DNA from: Hoylesella timonensis 4401737 = DSM 22865 = JCM 15640
GTDB taxonomy: Bacteria; Bacteroidota; Bacteroidia; Bacteroidales; Bacteroidaceae
Direction of reading: 5' to 3'
DNA length: 64,000 nt
Assembly (NCBI RefSeq): GCF_000455445.1
Contig: NZ_HG417096.1
Span: forward strand, 74,598 to 138,597
A program made the position numbers and the translations under genes. Every line of letters begins with the position of its first letter. Within the stretch, counting starts at the first letter, position 1. Shown one piece after another: positions 8,859 to 17,564 of this stretch. The notes beneath the pieces were generated by a model. It was given only the letters and a program-made list of their open reading frames with translations, ran no database searches and was not told where the DNA came from.

Positions 8859-9001
8859 ACTGATGGTACAACAATCATGGGTTGTCATTATTGAGCAGAC
8901 CCTAATTAGTCATACCATCGTTCATTTGTTTGTATTGCGGATTTTCACAGATTTTACATGTCAAATACGAATATCATATAAGTACATTCTACAACCGCTT
9001 A

Positions 9002-9286
9002 TTACAACCCTGCAAAATACGTCTTCAATGCCTCCACATATTTCGTCATGGCATTACGCCCCGTGTCTGTCATTTTGCAGATAGTTCGGGGTTTTACGCC
9101 CGAGCCATCTGTAGTTTTTGATATATAGCCTGCTGTGACCAGTTTATCCAACTGTACACTAAGGTTGCCTGCCGTCGATTCAGTTTTTTCTTTGATATAG
9201 TTGAAGTCTGCTTTCTCTACATTCAGCAGAATCGACATTACGGCAAGACGCAACTGGCTATGGAGTAATGGATCCAACTCTTTCAT
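9002..9286 (-). CDS. Winged-helix regulator (HTH_34 / MarR-like)
   Basis: The 94-residue product is a compact winged helix: LRLAVMSILLNVEKADFNYIKEKTESTAGNLSVQLDKLVTAGYISKTTDG followed by a wing and a terminal helix. This matches the small DNA-binding family in which an ArsR/MarR-like fold stands alone (HTH_34 type). Its start codon overlaps the stop codon of the upstream membrane-protein gene (TAATG), so the two are translationally coupled. From memory, Bacteroidetes often pair such regulators with membrane proteins of unknown role. The inverted repeats at 9979 and 10093 are good operator candidates for it. Confidence 0.8.
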   Translation of the reverse strand: MKELDPLLHSQLRLAVMSILLNVEKADFNYIKEKTESTAGNLSVQLDKLVTAGYISKTTDGSGVKPRTICKMTDTGRNAMTKYVEALKTYFAGL

Positions 9287-9912
9287 TATTGTTGCTTTTT
9301 TGCTTTGAAGTTAAGGATATGTCCGGGGATGACAAGGGTAATGACAAAGGAAAAGACCATCAGTCCCATCTGCATAATACTTATAACTTGGTCACCAGAA
9401 ACAAAGTTGCGAAGCCATCCAGTGCCAATCACTACACCAAGAAGTCCGCATATCTGTATCGACTTCTCTTTGAGTATTACGCCAGAGGTGTATGTGCCTA
9501 TACCTGGCAACAACATACCCAACAAAAACATTCCGTTCCAACTCCTTACTTCTCCGAAATGTAAAAGGCAGTCAATGGCGTAGACTGCAAACATTGCACT
9601 TATAATAGCCCACACTTTATTTATAGTGTTGCTTGCATAAGTGCTTGCCACATGACTCTTGCGCTTTGCCATGTAGGTCTTTATACTTGAGACTGCGAAT
9701 CCTGCTATCGGTATGGCCAAGTAAAGCCAACCACATTTTGGGTCGTTGGTTGCGCGCAGCATGACAATTACTGCCAACGATATTGCAGCACTAAGGTAGC
9801 CCCATATAAGGAAACTGTCACCATTGCCTACAGATAAATCCTTCTTTGTCTGGTTTATCATTCGAGTGATAAGCTCAAGGCTCTCCTGCTCCGAAATCTT
9901 CTTCTCTTCCAT
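9286..9912 (-). CDS. Polytopic membrane protein coupled to the winged-helix regulator
   Basis: The product is 208 residues if translation starts at 9912 (MEEKKISEQE); an upstream in-frame ATG at 9936 adds eight. After a 40-residue soluble N-terminal segment there are about five to six hydrophobic stretches (IWGYLSAAISLAVIVML, WLYLAIPIAGFAV, VWAIISAMFAVYAI, GMFLLGMLLPGIGTY, ICGLLGVVIGTGW, MGLMVFSFVITLVI). No transporter or enzyme motif was recognised. It is the first gene of a two-gene operon with the regulator and is transcribed from the promoter at 10080-10111. Confidence 0.75.
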   Translation of the reverse strand: MEEKKISEQESLELITRMINQTKKDLSVGNGDSFLIWGYLSAAISLAVIVMLRATNDPKCGWLYLAIPIAGFAVSSIKTYMAKRKSHVASTYASNTINKVWAIISAMFAVYAIDCLLHFGEVRSWNGMFLLGMLLPGIGTYTSGVILKEKSIQICGLLGVVIGTGWLRNFVSGDQVISIMQMGLMVFSFVITLVIPGHILNFKAKKQQ

Positions 9913-9978
9913 TTTCGTTACGTTATTGCGACACACTTATTGCATATATCAAGCGTGATGTGTCTGGTTAAACATTTA

Positions 9979-9993
9979 GTTTATTTTATAAAC
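9979..9993. promoter_or_regulatory. Putative operator, proximal copy
   Basis: The 15-bp sequence GTTTATTTTATAAAC (inverted repeat GTTTA-N5-TAAAC) is identical to the copy at 10093-10107. Identity extends outward to AGTTTATTTTATAAACCA. This copy sits in the 5' leader of the membrane-protein operon, between the predicted transcription start and the start codon. Confidence 0.55.
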
Positions 9994-10079
9994 CATCTTT
10001 GGAAAAAGAGAAGCAAGGAGGTCGACTCTCACTTGCTTTAGCTAGCATTATTCTCTTCGAACACTGATGATTACAGTTG

Positions 10080-10111
10080 CAAATTTAGATAAGTTTATTT
10101 TATAAACCAAA
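10080..10111 (-). promoter_or_regulatory. Promoter with embedded putative operator
   Basis: On the minus strand, TTTG (10108-10111) and TAAATTTG (10080-10087) are separated by exactly 20 nt. The inverted repeat GTTTA-N5-TAAAC at 10093-10107 fills the spacer, so a bound repressor would block RNA polymerase. It directs the membrane-protein/winged-helix operon. Autoregulation by the winged-helix protein is inferred. Confidence 0.7.
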
Positions 10112-10136
10112 TGATTTGCAATAAAATATTCGACAT

Positions 10137-10286
10137 TTAACTTTTGTTTACAACCGGCTGTGCTTTTGCTATTTGCTCGACAATGCTTAGTGCCATAGCC
10201 GTTTCTCCTGGCAGATAGAACATGGCTTTGCGTCTTTGCAGCTCTTCATAGAGCTGCAAGGCTTTCTTTTCGTCTTTATTATGCAA
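10137..10286 (-). pseudogene. Possible 3' remnant of an unidentified gene
   Basis: A minus-strand frame of about 49 codons reads like real protein: LHNKDEKKALQLYEELQ, then RRKAMFYLPGETAMALS and VEQIAKAQPVVNKS, then a stop. There is a stop just upstream and no ATG at a sensible place, so it looks like the tail of a gene whose beginning was lost. No family was recognised. The rest of the gap (10287-10508) shows no gene. Confidence 0.3.
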
Positions 10287-10544
10287 TCAATACTCCGTTA
10301 ATTCTAATATAATATCGTACATGGCGATACAAAGAAAAATAAATTCCACTCAGAAGGAATGTTACGGAACCCATTGCGAGCAGGTCTACAAAACGAATTT
10401 CAACCTCAGCTGGGCTTAGTGCATCAATTAGGTTCAGTACAACCTGTCACTTTCCCAGCTTTATCTCAAATTTTAATGAACTATTGTCCGCATGTATCAT
10501 TTTTTTTGTAAGTTTGCAATATCGAAAGTATTAAATCGGAGGTT

Positions 10545-11465
10545 ATGAATAAAGTAAAGATTTTATTGTTCTCGCTTGTTACAACGCTTCTTGTAGCCTG
10601 TGGAACTACACGTACAGTACCTATCACAGGGCGTCATCAAAGTTTGATGGTGTCTGATGAGCAGGTGCTTAGTTTAAGTAATCAGGAATATCGTAAGTTT
10701 ATTGCGTCAGCAAAACTCTCTTCAAATGCCAACCAGACAGCGATGGTGAAGCGTGTAGGTCATAAGTTAGCGAATGCGGTAGAAACCTTTTTCCGTACAA
10801 ATGGCTTGTCCAATGAATTGAGCCATTATAGTTGGGAGTTCAATTTAGTGGCTGACAAGCAAATCAATGCCTTTTGTATGCCTGGCGGAAAGATTGTAGT
10901 ATATGAAGGCTTGTTGCCCTATACTCAAAACGAGGCGGCTCTTGCCGTGGTGCTTGGTCACGAGATAGCACATGCTGTTGCGCGCCACAGTGCAGAGCAA
11001 ATGAGTGCGCAAATTCGTAACAACGTGGGCGTCCAGGTGTTAGGTGGTGCTTTAGGAGCAATGGGAGTGGGTTCCACCACCACGCAATTGGCTCAAATAG
11101 TGGCACAACAGGGCTTACAATTCAGAAGCTTGAAATATTCTCGTGCGCATGAGACGGAAGCCGACAAGATGGGAATTATCTTTGCAGCCATGGCGGGTTA
11201 TGATCCTCGTGAAGCCATTCCATTTTGGAAACGCATGTCTTCAGGGCAGCAAGCACATAGTGACATGTTCAGTTCGCACCCCTCTGACAGTAAGCGTATT
11301 GCAGCTTTAGAGCGTGAGATGCCTACAGCGTTAACTTATTATCATGGTCATGGCAAGACTGCTGCACCCGTCTTGAAAAAAAGTACAAAACAAAGATTTA
11401 AGTCACAGTCTAACTCGAACGTGAAGTCTGTTTCTGTTTCCGACTTGTATAAGAATGCTCAATAA
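10545..11465 (+). CDS. M48-family metalloprotease, lipoprotein
   Basis: The 306-residue product has a lipobox (LLVAC) with Cys19 as the likely lipidation site. The zinc motif HEIAHAVARH (HExxH) and a downstream ETEADKMG segment that supplies the third ligand place it in the M48 peptidases. Lipid-anchored relatives such as E. coli LoiP and BepA act in quality control of outer-membrane proteins; a comparable periplasmic role is inferred. A TAAGTTTG box at 10509-10516 and an AGGAGG-like stretch (CGGAGGTT) just before the ATG support this start. A strong terminator follows, so it is monocistronic. Confidence 0.9.
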   Translation: MNKVKILLFSLVTTLLVACGTTRTVPITGRHQSLMVSDEQVLSLSNQEYRKFIASAKLSSNANQTAMVKRVGHKLANAVETFFRTNGLSNELSHYSWEFNLVADKQINAFCMPGGKIVVYEGLLPYTQNEAALAVVLGHEIAHAVARHSAEQMSAQIRNNVGVQVLGGALGAMGVGSTTTQLAQIVAQQGLQFRSLKYSRAHETEADKMGIIFAAMAGYDPREAIPFWKRMSSGQQAHSDMFSSHPSDSKRIAALEREMPTALTYYHGHGKTAAPVLKKSTKQRFKSQSNSNVKSVSVSDLYKNAQ

Positions 11466-11538
11466 TACGCATCAATATTTCATGGATTCGCAGGGAGTCG
11501 AGTCTTGAATCATCGTCCTATGCGCAACCGTTATATTC

Positions 11539-11576
11539 AACTATGGTAGACCTCATCATCTGCCATAGTTTTTTAG
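11539..11576 (+). terminator. Rho-independent terminator after the M48 gene
   Basis: A 12-bp stem with one G-U pair (AACTATGGTAGA with TCTGCCATAGTT) and an 8-nt loop is followed by TTTTTTAG. Confidence 0.85.
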
Positions 11577-11760
11577 TTTTATGAACCTTTCACACAGTTC
11601 TATTTATCTGCCTACAGTCAACTCAAAAGGTGCACTTTTTGTCATGTTATTTCAAAATTTAAGATTTCTCTTTTAGAAAAGATACAGCCAACGAATAGCA
11701 CTTCCTCTGCAGTTTTAGCGATTTTTTGTAAGAACGATACCGTAAAAAATGGAAAAATCT

Positions 11761-11792
11761 CTTGCACTGTCCAATCAAAATAATTATCTTTG
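11761..11792 (+). promoter_or_regulatory. Promoter of the NfeD-SPFH pair
   Basis: CTTG at 11761-11764 and TATCTTTG at 11785-11792 are separated by 20 nt and give a leader of about 90 nt before the NfeD gene. Confidence 0.6.
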
Positions 11793-11888
11793 TCAAAAGA
11801 GCAATCATTTCCTCATGTTGGAAGTTTTTACTTACTCAAGGTATGACTTATCTCTTCAATTTTTATAGTACTTCAAATCCTTAAACCA

Positions 11889-12341
11889 ATGTTTGAATAT
11901 TTATCGCAACATTTATGGCTGGTCTGGATTATCATTACCATGCTGTGCTTGATTATCGAACTGGGATCGGGCGATTTCTTTGTCACTTGTTTTGCTTTGG
12001 GGGCTCTTGTCGCCATGATTGGCGCACTGGTTGACTTGCCGATATGGCTTCAGGTCATTATTTTTGCTGTCGGTTCTGTTCTCAGCATCGTTTTCATTCG
12101 TCCTCCATTGTTACATGCTTTACATGCTTCGGGTGAGACTCGAGTCAGCAATGCCGAGGCACTCATTGGCAGGAAGGGGACAGTTGTCGAGACTATCCAT
12201 GCCAATGGCAGCGGATATGTCCAAATAGACGGTGATGTGTGGAAAGCCGTCAGCAGTGATTTGTCACAAATTGAATCAGGAGAGCGTGTTCGTGTCATCA
12301 AGATGGATAGCATCATTGTTACAGTGGAACCTTGTCTATAA
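11889..12341 (+). CDS. NfeD-family membrane protein
   Basis: The 150-residue product has two to three N-terminal hydrophobic segments (WLVWIIITMLCLIIEL, FALGALVAMIGALV, VIIFAVGSVLSIVFI) followed by an OB-fold domain (IGRKGTVVETIHANGSGYVQIDGDVWKAVSS). This is the short NfeD type without the serine protease domain. NfeD proteins pair with SPFH proteins and are thought to help membrane microdomain assembly; an SPFH gene follows by 32 bp, as expected. Confidence 0.88.
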   Translation: MFEYLSQHLWLVWIIITMLCLIIELGSGDFFVTCFALGALVAMIGALVDLPIWLQVIIFAVGSVLSIVFIRPPLLHALHASGETRVSNAEALIGRKGTVVETIHANGSGYVQIDGDVWKAVSSDLSQIESGERVRVIKMDSIIVTVEPCL

Positions 12342-12373
12342 AAATCATAGAATATTAATCAAAGCAATAAATT

Positions 12374-13324
12374 ATGATAGCAACTTATGTATTAGTAGCA
12401 ATTGTAGTCTTGGCGTTAATCTTTGTCAAGCAAGCAATTATCATCATTCCACAGTCTGAAACCAAAATAGTGGAACGTCTCGGAAAGTATTATGCCACCC
12501 TTAGTCCAGGCATTAATGTCATCATTCCCTTTATCGATCGTGCCAAAACGATAGTCACCATGACTCGAGGACGATATATTTACAGTACCAGTATCGACCT
12601 TCGTGAGCAGGTATATGATTTTGACAAGCAGAATGTGATTACCAAAGACAACATCCAAATGCAAATCAATGCATTGCTGTATTTCCAAATTGTTGATCCA
12701 TTCAAAGCGGTTTACGAAATCAACAACCTGCCTAACGCCATAGAAAAGCTGACGCAAACAACCTTGCGTAACATTATTGGTGAACTTGAATTGGACCAAA
12801 CGCTTACCTCGCGCGACACGATTAACACCAAACTTCGTGCCGTTCTCGATGATGCCACTAATAAATGGGGTATCAAGGTGAACCGCGTCGAATTGCAAGA
12901 CATCACACCTCCTGAGAGTGTGTTGCAGGCGATGGAGAAACAGATGCAGGCAGAGCGTAACAAACGAGCTACCATTTTGACCAGCGAGGGCGAGAAGCAA
13001 GCTGCCATTTTGCAATCCGAAGGCGAGAAAACCAGCACTATTAACCGTGCCGAGGCTACCAAGCAGCAGGCGATTCTTTATGCCGAAGGTGAGGCAACAG
13101 CGCGCATTCGCAAGGCTGAGGCTGAGGCGATTGCCATTCAGAAGATTACCGAGGCAGTGGGGCAGAGTACCAATCCTGCTAATTACCTCTTGGCACAGAA
13201 GTACATCGCCATGATGCAAGAGTTGGCGTCTGGTAACCAATCCAAGACAGTCTACTTGCCTTACGAGGCTACCAACTTGCTCGGAAGCATTGGAGGTATT
13301 AAGGATTTGTTCAAGACAGAATAG
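12374..13324 (+). CDS. SPFH/stomatin-like membrane protein (QmcA type)
   Basis: The 316-residue product has one N-terminal membrane anchor (VLVAIVVLALIFVKQAIIIIP), then a stomatin/prohibitin (SPFH) domain (ETKIVERLGKYYATLSPGINVIIPFIDRA...). A long Ala/Glu-rich coiled coil follows, with the repeated phrases SEGEKQAAILQSEGEK and AEGEATARIRKAEAEA. These proteins form large membrane-bound rings or scaffolds. Together with the upstream NfeD-like gene it forms a two-gene operon that ends in a terminator. Confidence 0.92.
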   Translation: MIATYVLVAIVVLALIFVKQAIIIIPQSETKIVERLGKYYATLSPGINVIIPFIDRAKTIVTMTRGRYIYSTSIDLREQVYDFDKQNVITKDNIQMQINALLYFQIVDPFKAVYEINNLPNAIEKLTQTTLRNIIGELELDQTLTSRDTINTKLRAVLDDATNKWGIKVNRVELQDITPPESVLQAMEKQMQAERNKRATILTSEGEKQAAILQSEGEKTSTINRAEATKQQAILYAEGEATARIRKAEAEAIAIQKITEAVGQSTNPANYLLAQKYIAMMQELASGNQSKTVYLPYEATNLLGSIGGIKDLFKTE

Positions 13325-13440
13325 AAATTCAATATTGTTCCCGATAAACCAAAGTGGAATGAAGCGAAAATAAGCAAACCCAGTAGCTTCTTCCATACTG
13401 CGAATATCGTGTCTTTGTAACCTTGAGAATAAAATAATTT

Positions 13441-13495
13441 GGCAGAGTGATACAGATGATAGGCTCATCGTTCGTCACTCTGCCACATCTTTTTA
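13441..13495 (+). terminator. Terminator after the SPFH gene
   Basis: A perfect 10-bp outer stem GGCAGAGTGA/TCACTCTGCC (13441-13450 with 13475-13484) encloses a second small hairpin GATGA-TAGGC-TCATC and is followed by ACATCTTTTTAA. Confidence 0.75.
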
Positions 13496-13956
13496 ATAGA
13501 GATTCGTCCGCATAGCGAATATAGGTGGGAAAGCTTGAAACAGATGATGTTGCGCATTACTCTTGGCAATAGTGCCGACACATCATCTATAATGTTGCTT
13601 TCTGCAATACGCACGTCTCGGGAGGGTGGTTCGCTTTGCTCCAACATCTAAACAGCCAAGAGTATATCCACAGGGAGGTAAAGAAATCTTTGGTTTTACC
13701 CCAATTATTTTAAGTGGTGAAAGACAAACAGGGAAAGACTTGCCATTGCTCATCAAGAAATATAGATTCTTTGATTTTGATGAGGTTGTATTTGATGCTG
13801 CCAAGGGGTGATGTTATGACGTAGCCATGGGAATTTGTGAAAAAATAGGGAGTACAAAGCATTGAAACTTACAGCTGTGGCAAGGAAAATGTGATTTAGC
13901 AATGGCGGTATTGCTCATATTTTCAAAGGCAAATTTCAAGTTTTTTTGTGTTATCC
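13496..13956. other. Intergenic stretch, no supported gene
   Basis: Short open frames exist on both strands (for instance plus 13626-13811 and minus 13583-13804) but none has a recognisable domain, a convincing start or a supportive promoter. The stretch may be decayed coding sequence or a dispersed repeat. Confidence 0.4.
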
Positions 13957-13988
13957 GTTGCAAGTGAGCAAATTAAAGTCTAACTTTG
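13957..13988 (+). promoter_or_regulatory. Promoter of the WecB-like gene
   Basis: GTTG at 13957-13960 and TAACTTTG at 13981-13988 are spaced by 20 nt. Transcription would start only about 10 nt before the ATG at 14004, so the leader is very short. Confidence 0.65.
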
Positions 13989-14003
13989 TAGAAAAATATT
14001 GTA

Positions 14004-15095
14004 ATGAATATCTGTATCGTAGCAGGGGCACGCCCCAATTTCATCAAAGTGGCACCTATTATAAGGGCTATCAACAAAGCAGCTAATGAGGGTAGGGATA
14101 TTACTTACCAACTGGTTTATGCGGGCAGGGAGGACGACCCTACACTGGAAAACTCACTCTTCGACGACTTGCAAATGCCACGTCCTGATACTTTTTTAGG
14201 TGTAGATTGTGACAATCTCAACGAGCTTACAGGGTGCGTCATGGCAGGTTTTGAGCATTATTTGCAAAGTCATCCCACCGATGTTGTTATTGTTGTGGAC
14301 GACTTAGCCTCGACATTAGCAGCTGCTATCGTCACCAAAAAGCAAGGTATTACATTGGCCCACTTGGTGGCAGGCACCCGAAGTTTTGACATCAACATGC
14401 CAAAGGAAATCAATAGGTTGGTCATTGACGGGCTTAGTGATTTGCTCTTTACCGCTGGAATGAAAAGCAACAGTACCGCCACTCGTGAAGGAGCAGAGCA
14501 ATCGAAGATTTATTTAGTGGGTAATATCCTCATGGATACCCTTCGTTACAACCGCAATCGTTTACAACGCCCTACAATCCTTAGTCAGTTAAATATTGAG
14601 GATGGGTCGTATCTCGTCTTCACGTTGAATAGAAAGGCATTGCTGTCCAATGAAGAATTGCTACGCTCATTACTCCGTGTGATAGGCGATAGAAGTGGTG
14701 GCAGAAAGATTATAGCTCCCTTACGTGGTCGAGCAGCGCAGGTTGTTAAGCGACTTATTGGTAACGATTACCCAGCCTTTCAATTGATAGAACCCCTTAC
14801 ATACTTACAATTTGGCTATCTCACAGCCCATGCTTGCGGCATTATTACCGACAGTGGTAATGTGGCAGAAGAGGCAACGTTTCATGGTGTGCCCTGCATC
14901 ACGCTCAATCGGTACACCGAGCATATTGAGACGGTGAAGGAAGGCTCTAATGTCTTGGTGGGCGAGGATACCACTCTCTTGGCACAAGCCATGGATCAGA
15001 TGGTGGCAGGAGAATGGAAAAAGAGCTCCATACCTGATAGATGGGATGGGCGGAGTGCCGAACGTATTGTACAAATCTTATTAGAACACAAATAA
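14004..15095 (+). CDS. UDP-GlcNAc 2-epimerase-like protein with altered active site
   Basis: The 363-residue product has the GT-B-like fold of non-hydrolysing UDP-GlcNAc 2-epimerases: GARPNFIKVAP at the N-terminus and TDSGNVAEEATFHGVPCITLN...TEHIETVKEGSNVLVG near the C-terminus match the nucleotide-binding half well. The catalytic motifs differ, however. The usual TGQHYDxxMS is replaced by AGREDDPTLENS, HVEAGLRS by HLVAGTRS (losing the catalytic Glu), and the HRREN region by TLNRKALLSN (losing the catalytic His). It is therefore a WecB-superfamily member whose reaction cannot be assumed. No polysaccharide cluster surrounds it. A short-chain dehydrogenase follows 77 bp downstream. Confidence 0.75.
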   Translation: MNICIVAGARPNFIKVAPIIRAINKAANEGRDITYQLVYAGREDDPTLENSLFDDLQMPRPDTFLGVDCDNLNELTGCVMAGFEHYLQSHPTDVVIVVDDLASTLAAAIVTKKQGITLAHLVAGTRSFDINMPKEINRLVIDGLSDLLFTAGMKSNSTATREGAEQSKIYLVGNILMDTLRYNRNRLQRPTILSQLNIEDGSYLVFTLNRKALLSNEELLRSLLRVIGDRSGGRKIIAPLRGRAAQVVKRLIGNDYPAFQLIEPLTYLQFGYLTAHACGIITDSGNVAEEATFHGVPCITLNRYTEHIETVKEGSNVLVGEDTTLLAQAMDQMVAGEWKKSSIPDRWDGRSAERIVQILLEHK

Positions 15096-15172
15096 ATCTT
15101 ACAACTTACCAGCCCTACTCTGTTCGCAATTCACTTCGCTCAACAGGGGAGGGCTTTTCAAAATCTATTTCT

Positions 15173-15946
15173 ATGATTGCATTTATTACAGGAGCTACCA
15201 GCGGTATCGGTCAGGCTTGTGCCTTCGCATTTGCTAAGAGTGGTTATCATCTCATTCTAACAGGTCGCAAACAAGAGCGTTTAGAAGCGCTAAAACAAGA
15301 GTTAGCTGCCTTCCCTATCGAAGTTTTGTGCCTTTGTTTTGATGTTCGTCATCGCGAGGAAGCTACCAAAGCCGTAGAGTCGCTTGACGAAAAGTGGCGT
15401 AACATTGATGTCTTGATCAATAATGCTGGATTGGCGTTAGGATTGGAACCCGAATATGAAGGAAGTTTCGACGATTGGGACACGATGATAGACACCAATA
15501 TCAAGGGATTACTCACGATGACCAGATTGATTGTACCGGGTATGGTGGCTCGCAATCGTGGACATGTTATCAACATAGGTTCAGTGGCTGGAGATGTTGC
15601 TTACGCCAACGGCAATGTGTATTGTGCCACCAAAGCCGCTGTCAAGGCTTTAAGTGATGGACTGAGAGTAGATCTTGTGGATACTGCAGTGAGGGTGACA
15701 ACCGTCAAACCGGGATTGGTGCAAACCAATTTCAGCGTTACTCGCTTTCATGGTGACCAAGACCGAGCACATCATGTGTATGAGGGCATCCAGCCACTCA
15801 CTGGTGAGGACATTGCTGATGTGGTGCTTTATGCCGCTCAAGCTCCCCAACATGTGCAGATAGCCGAAGTGTTGGTGCTGGCTACTCACCAAGCTAATGG
15901 ATTCACTATCAGTCGTAATCTCGACCGAAAAGAATCCTTATCCTAA
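15173..15946 (+). CDS. Short-chain dehydrogenase/reductase (YdfG-like)
   Basis: The 257-residue product is a classical SDR: TGATSGIG cofactor motif at residues 6-13, NNAG, a catalytic Ser in INIGSVAGD and YCATK (Tyr-x-x-x-Lys). Overall it resembles E. coli YdfG, an NADP-dependent dehydrogenase of 3-hydroxy acids and serine. The start at 15173 lies six codons before the TGATSGIG motif; upstream in-frame codons would overlap the previous gene and add unrelated sequence. The physiological substrate cannot be told. Confidence 0.85.
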   Translation: MIAFITGATSGIGQACAFAFAKSGYHLILTGRKQERLEALKQELAAFPIEVLCLCFDVRHREEATKAVESLDEKWRNIDVLINNAGLALGLEPEYEGSFDDWDTMIDTNIKGLLTMTRLIVPGMVARNRGHVINIGSVAGDVAYANGNVYCATKAAVKALSDGLRVDLVDTAVRVTTVKPGLVQTNFSVTRFHGDQDRAHHVYEGIQPLTGEDIADVVLYAAQAPQHVQIAEVLVLATHQANGFTISRNLDRKESLS

Positions 15947-16075
15947 CCATAGGGGTGGTTGTGTCCCTATCGCAACCGTGTCTGTGTTACCAAGGCATGA
16001 TGCTGGGGTGACAAAGTAGGAGCAGGGGCGTGTCTTTCTCATCGTCCGCTGCTCACCAAAATTTGTGAATATCGT

Positions 16076-17446
16076 ATGCTACAGCGTAGAGACAATTATA
16101 CCTTCCTGACGCAAGGACCCATTCGGCGTGTCATTCTTACCATGGCAGTACCTACCATTGCCAGCATGCTGGTGACAAGTTTGTACAACGTTGCCGATAC
16201 CTATTTTGTTGGAAAGATTAACACACAGGCGGTTGCAGCTGTGGGCATTGTGTTCTCTGTGATGTTCGTTATTCAGGCATTCAGTTTCTTTTTTGGCAAT
16301 GGGTCTGGCAATTACATGGCTCGCGAGTTGGGAGCGCAACGACGGCATCATGCCCAAATCATGGCGTCTACTGCCTTTGTCTACGCCATTGCTTCGGGCT
16401 TGGTCATCATGGTGATAGGCTTGCTATTCTTAGAGCCTTTGTCGGTGTGGCTGGGTAGTACCCCTACTATCCTTCCTTATACCAAACGATACTTAGGCAT
16501 CATCTTGTTAGGCGCCCCTTTGATGACAGGTTCGTTGTGTCTCAACAATCAAATGCGCTTTCAAGGCAACGCATCGTTTGCCATGTGGGGCATCGTTTCG
16601 GGGGCTATTATCAATGTAGGACTGAACCCCATCTTTATTTTTCTGTTTGATTGGGGCATCACGGGGGCAGCTTTGGCTACGGTGTTGGGACAGTTGACCA
16701 GTTTCTTGGTATTACTGTACATGACCCGTTATGGCGGTAGTATGCGCATCCGTTTTCATTACTTCTCGTTTTCTTGGGTCTATGTCAAGGAAATTTTGGC
16801 TGGTGGTACACCTTCTCTGTCGCGTCAAGGGCTCACCAGTGTTGCCAGTATCTTGTTAAACGTGGCTGCTGCCCAATATGGCGATGCAGCCGTTGCTGCC
16901 ATGTCTATTGCCAATCGATTTACAATGATTGTCATGGCATCGGTCATTGGGTTAGGACATGGGTTTCAACCGTTTTGTGGATTCAACTATGGAGCACACC
17001 TATATAGTCGTGTTCGACGTGGTTTTTGGTTTAGTGTGCAGGTTGGAACCTGTTTCTTGTTGGCTTGTAGCGTGTTAGGGTGGGTGTTTTCCGATGGTAT
17101 TGTGGAGCTGTTTAGGAACGATATTGAAGTGATCAATATTGGGACGAAAGCCTTACGCTGGCAATTGGTGTCATTGCCTGCCATGGCGTTTTTCCTTATG
17201 TCCAATATGTTGATGCAAACCATCCGTAAGACGTTCCGTGCAAATCTGCTGGCTGCCTCGCGCAGTGGTCTTTTCTTCATTCCTTTGGTAGTAATATTAC
17301 CTCAATTTTTAGGATTGCAGGGCGTGCTGATGAGTCAGGCTTGCAGCGATATTTGCTCGCTTCTCATTACCTTGCCATTGCTGTATGCTACGTTTAGGGA
17401 GTTGACGCAGGCGCAGAAGAGCGATGCCACCCACCGGACATCTTGA
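16076..17446 (+). CDS. MATE-family efflux transporter
   Basis: The 456-residue product has about twelve hydrophobic segments and the MATE start (GPIRRVILTMAVPTIASMLVTSLYNVADTYFVGKI). A second-half repeat is visible at ILAGGTPSLSRQGLTSVASILLN. MATE proteins of this branch (DinF/NorM superfamily) export cationic drugs or metabolites using Na+ or H+ gradients. The substrate is unknown. It has its own start 129 bp after the SDR gene. Confidence 0.9.
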   Translation: MLQRRDNYTFLTQGPIRRVILTMAVPTIASMLVTSLYNVADTYFVGKINTQAVAAVGIVFSVMFVIQAFSFFFGNGSGNYMARELGAQRRHHAQIMASTAFVYAIASGLVIMVIGLLFLEPLSVWLGSTPTILPYTKRYLGIILLGAPLMTGSLCLNNQMRFQGNASFAMWGIVSGAIINVGLNPIFIFLFDWGITGAALATVLGQLTSFLVLLYMTRYGGSMRIRFHYFSFSWVYVKEILAGGTPSLSRQGLTSVASILLNVAAAQYGDAAVAAMSIANRFTMIVMASVIGLGHGFQPFCGFNYGAHLYSRVRRGFWFSVQVGTCFLLACSVLGWVFSDGIVELFRNDIEVINIGTKALRWQLVSLPAMAFFLMSNMLMQTIRKTFRANLLAASRSGLFFIPLVVILPQFLGLQGVLMSQACSDICSLLITLPLLYATFRELTQAQKSDATHRTS

Positions 17447-17509
17447 TAAGGTTGCAAGTGCATGGAATGATATTTGTGGTAAAAGAATAAGCCCTCACGT
17501 GAGCAAAAT

Positions 17510-17564
17510 AGTCTGTTTTTCATTGTAAAACAGTCTATTTTGGAGTACAATACAGTCTGTTTTG
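17510..17564. repeat. Three tandem 22-bp repeats (AGTCTGTTTT core)
   Basis: The core AGTCT(G/A)TTTT occurs at 17510, 17532 and 17554, exactly 22 bp apart. The 16-bp segment 17549-17564 (AATACAGTCTGTTTTG) recurs in inverted orientation at 43830-43845. It lies downstream of the MATE gene. The rest of the 510-bp gap shows no gene. Confidence 0.6.

Noticed and set aside
10141..10300. An intact small gene on the minus strand.
   Set aside because: There is a stop codon just before the readable stretch and no plausible start, so it is listed only as a possible remnant.
12416..13468. A 350-codon minus-strand frame opposite the SPFH gene.
   Set aside because: The plus-strand frame has a clear SPFH domain and coiled coil; the reverse frame is a codon-bias shadow of it.
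13583..13811. Overlapping short open frames on both strands between the SPFH and WecB-like genes.
   Set aside because: Both strands have open frames over the same bases, without a recognisable domain, a promoter or a start that fits; they look like chance or decayed frames.
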